Assembly (NCBI GenBank): GCA_031177795.1
Contig: JAPSKG010000143.1
Span: 1 to 6,136 of the forward strand
Direction: 5' to 3'
Source of the DNA: Domibacillus sp.
GTDB taxonomy: Bacteria > Bacillota > Bacilli > Bacillales > Domibacillaceae
Length of the DNA: 6,136 nucleotides
Below, one piece after another: positions 4,951 through 6,136 of this stretch (position 1 is the stretch's first letter; every line of letters begins with the position of its first letter). The position numbers were made by a program, and so were the translations under genes. The notes under the pieces are model-generated. The model was not told where the DNA came from and did not search any database. It worked only from the letters and a program-made list of their open reading frames with translations.

Positions 4951-5853
4951 ATGTCAAACAAATCCGCTGAATACAAGTTTGTTGCGAAAACGGCCGATCG
5001 TACAGGTTATCCGGCAAAAAGAAAAAAACCATGGGCTTCTTGGAACGGCATTGCGCTCACATCGGCGTTTTTATTTCTTTATTTTCTCGCCGTGGCGTAT
5101 CCTTTGTTTTGGATGTTGATCAATTCTTTTAAAGACACCAATGAAATTTTCGCAAGCAGCTGGTCCCTTCCTTCTGAATGGCTGTTTTCTAATTACCAGG
5201 AAGCATGGGAAACAGGGGTATCCAAATTCTTTTTTAACAGCTTGTTTGTTACAGTGTTAACGATTTTGTTTACTGTGATGCTCAGTGCGTTTTGCGCATA
5301 TGGCTTATCAAGATTTGAATTTAAGGGAAAAACGGTTATTTTAGCTTTGCTTACTGCCGGCTTAATGTTTCCCCCGCAAGTAAGTCTTATTCCGCTTTAT
5401 AAATTGGTACAGGCGATAGGAATTTACGATACCCATTGGGCGCTTATTATTCCTTATGTTGCTTTTCGCATTTCACTTGTGATGCTTTTAATCCGTTCTT
5501 TTTTTCTGCAAATTCCAAAAGAACTAGAAGAAGCAGCTTATTTAGAAGGGTGTTCAAGCGCCGGCATTTTCTTTCGGATTTATCTTCCGTTAAGCAAGCC
5601 CATTCTTGTTACATCCATGCTTTTAACGGCTTATTGGGCCTGGAACGAATTTTTGTTTGCGAATATTTTTATCGACAGTGACTCGCAAAAAACCATTACA
5701 GCCGGCCTTCTGGCATTCCGGGATGCGTTATACACAAATTGGGGCGTTTTAATGGCAGGATTGGTTATTTCTTCTTTGCCGCTCGTTGTTTTGTTTTTAT
5801 TTGTTCAGAAATATTTTGTGCGCGGCCTTGCCGATGGCGGTGTAAAAGGATAA
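4951..5853 (+). CDS. frlM: Fructosamine ABC importer permease (MalG type)
   Basis: Second membrane subunit of the importer, pairing with FrlN. It has 300 residues, the length I recall for B. subtilis FrlM. A polar, Lys/Arg-rich cytoplasmic tail of about 32 residues (with KRKK at 23-26) precedes six hydrophobic segments (near 34-57, 93-118, 127-149, 162-184, 207-230 and 266-287). The EAA loop reads ELEEAAYLEGCSSAGIFF (191-208), with Cys201 where FrlN and many homologues have Ala. WNEFLFA (231-237) and the ending QKYFVRGLADGGVKG are typical of MalG/UgpE-type permeases. Because frlN and frlM are nearly contiguous, the two subunits should be made in equal amounts. The next gene, frlD, follows after 50 bp, a spacer with a small weak stem (TGCTT/AAGCA, 5857-5875) and no convincing terminator. 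Confidence 0.88.
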   Translation: MSNKSAEYKFVAKTADRTGYPAKRKKPWASWNGIALTSAFLFLYFLAVAYPLFWMLINSFKDTNEIFASSWSLPSEWLFSNYQEAWETGVSKFFFNSLFVTVLTILFTVMLSAFCAYGLSRFEFKGKTVILALLTAGLMFPPQVSLIPLYKLVQAIGIYDTHWALIIPYVAFRISLVMLLIRSFFLQIPKELEEAAYLEGCSSAGIFFRIYLPLSKPILVTSMLLTAYWAWNEFLFANIFIDSDSQKTITAGLLAFRDALYTNWGVLMAGLVISSLPLVVLFLFVQKYFVRGLADGGVKG

Positions 5854-5903
5854 AACTGCTTTAAGTGATTAAGCAAACCAGGAAAAAGCGAGGAGGAATT
5901 TTT

Positions 5904-6136
5904 ATGAAAATAATCGGGATTGGCGATGGAGTAGTGGATTACTATGAAGATCAAGGCCTTTATTATCCAGGGGGAAGCGTTGTAAATGTGGCTGTGTTTG
6001 CTAAAAAAAACGGTGCTGAAAAAGCCGGGTATTTAGGGATTGTAGGAAACGATGAAGAAGGAATGCATATTCTGGATTCTTTAAAAAAAGAACAAGTTGA
6101 TACAAAGCGCACAAGAATTGTTTCAGGCAGCACGGG
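5904..6136 (+). CDS. frlD: Fructosamine kinase, PfkB family (5' part, cut by the window end)
   Basis: Only the first 77 codons are present; the frame is open to the last base. FrlD phosphorylates imported fructosamines on the C6 hydroxyl with ATP, making the substrate of FrlB. The visible part shows the ribokinase/PfkB fold: strand MKIIGIGDGVVDYY with the substrate-side Asp8 and Asp12, YPGGSVVNVAVFAKK with the Gly-Gly and Asn28 of the first PfkB signature, then GYLGIVGNDEEG (42-53). This short N-terminus of GD-VVDYY followed by YPGG-x3-N resembles FrlD more than ribokinase or fructokinase. The start is ATG 5904 with AGGAGG at 5891-5896, 7 nt away. The ATP-site motif and catalytic base lie beyond the window. 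Family is secure; the fructosamine specificity rests mainly on neighbouring frlB and frlONM. Confidence 0.85.
   Translation, partial: MKIIGIGDGVVDYYEDQGLYYPGGSVVNVAVFAKKNGAEKAGYLGIVGNDEEGMHILDSLKKEQVDTKRTRIVSGST

Noticed and set aside
5857..5875. Terminator between frlM and frlD
   Set aside because: The stem is only 5 bp (TGCTT/AAGCA) with a large AT-rich loop and no T-run, and frlD follows with a good ribosome binding site.
1..6136. Mobile element, CRISPR array, tRNA or defence gene
   Set aside because: I saw no transposase, integrase, terminal repeats around genes, direct-repeat array, tRNA-like cloverleaf or defence-type domain. All genes fit one catabolic operon plus its ATPase.

Overview
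The window looks like part of a chromosome from an AT-rich, low-GC Gram-positive bacterium of the Bacillaceae type. The evidence is the strong AAGGAGG-like ribosome binding sites, the lipoprotein-type solute-binding protein, and proteins that closely follow Bacillus subtilis FrlB, FrlO, FrlN, FrlM and MsmX in length and motifs. The species cannot be named from the sequence. All six genes lie on the + strand.

Layout: (1) 1-278 is non-coding and AT-rich, with two hairpin-forming inverted repeats and a small dyad. (2) 279-1370 encodes an MsmX/UgpC-type sugar-importer ATPase. (3) 1371-1670 is a 300-bp regulatory region. It holds one weak complete promoter candidate, a perfect TATAAT box, and three copies of a 14-bp palindrome whose centres are exactly 37 bp apart. 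(4) 1671-2666 is frlB, a SIS-domain fructosamine-6-phosphate deglycase. (5) 2713-4002 is frlO, a lipoprotein substrate-binding protein. A long hairpin follows at its stop codon. (6) 4070-4948 is frlN and 4951-5853 is frlM, two MalF/MalG-type permeases separated by 2 bp. (7) 5904 to the window end is the 5' part of frlD, a PfkB-family fructosamine kinase.

How the genes work together (family knowledge applied to this order): FrlO captures glycated amino acids (Amadori products, fructosamines) outside the cell. FrlN and FrlM form the membrane channel, and the MsmX-type ATPase powers import. FrlD phosphorylates the sugar on C6, and FrlB splits the phosphorylated product into glucose 6-phosphate and the free amino acid. 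The ATPase gene sits just upstream of the operon, with its own leader. As I recall, B. subtilis instead has the frlR regulator and the yurJ ATPase gene downstream of frlD. No regulator gene is visible here.

The protein-coding content is a recognisable known pathway. I see no wholly new system in it. The most unusual signals are regulatory: the evenly phased triple operator before frlB, and the frlO-frlN hairpin.
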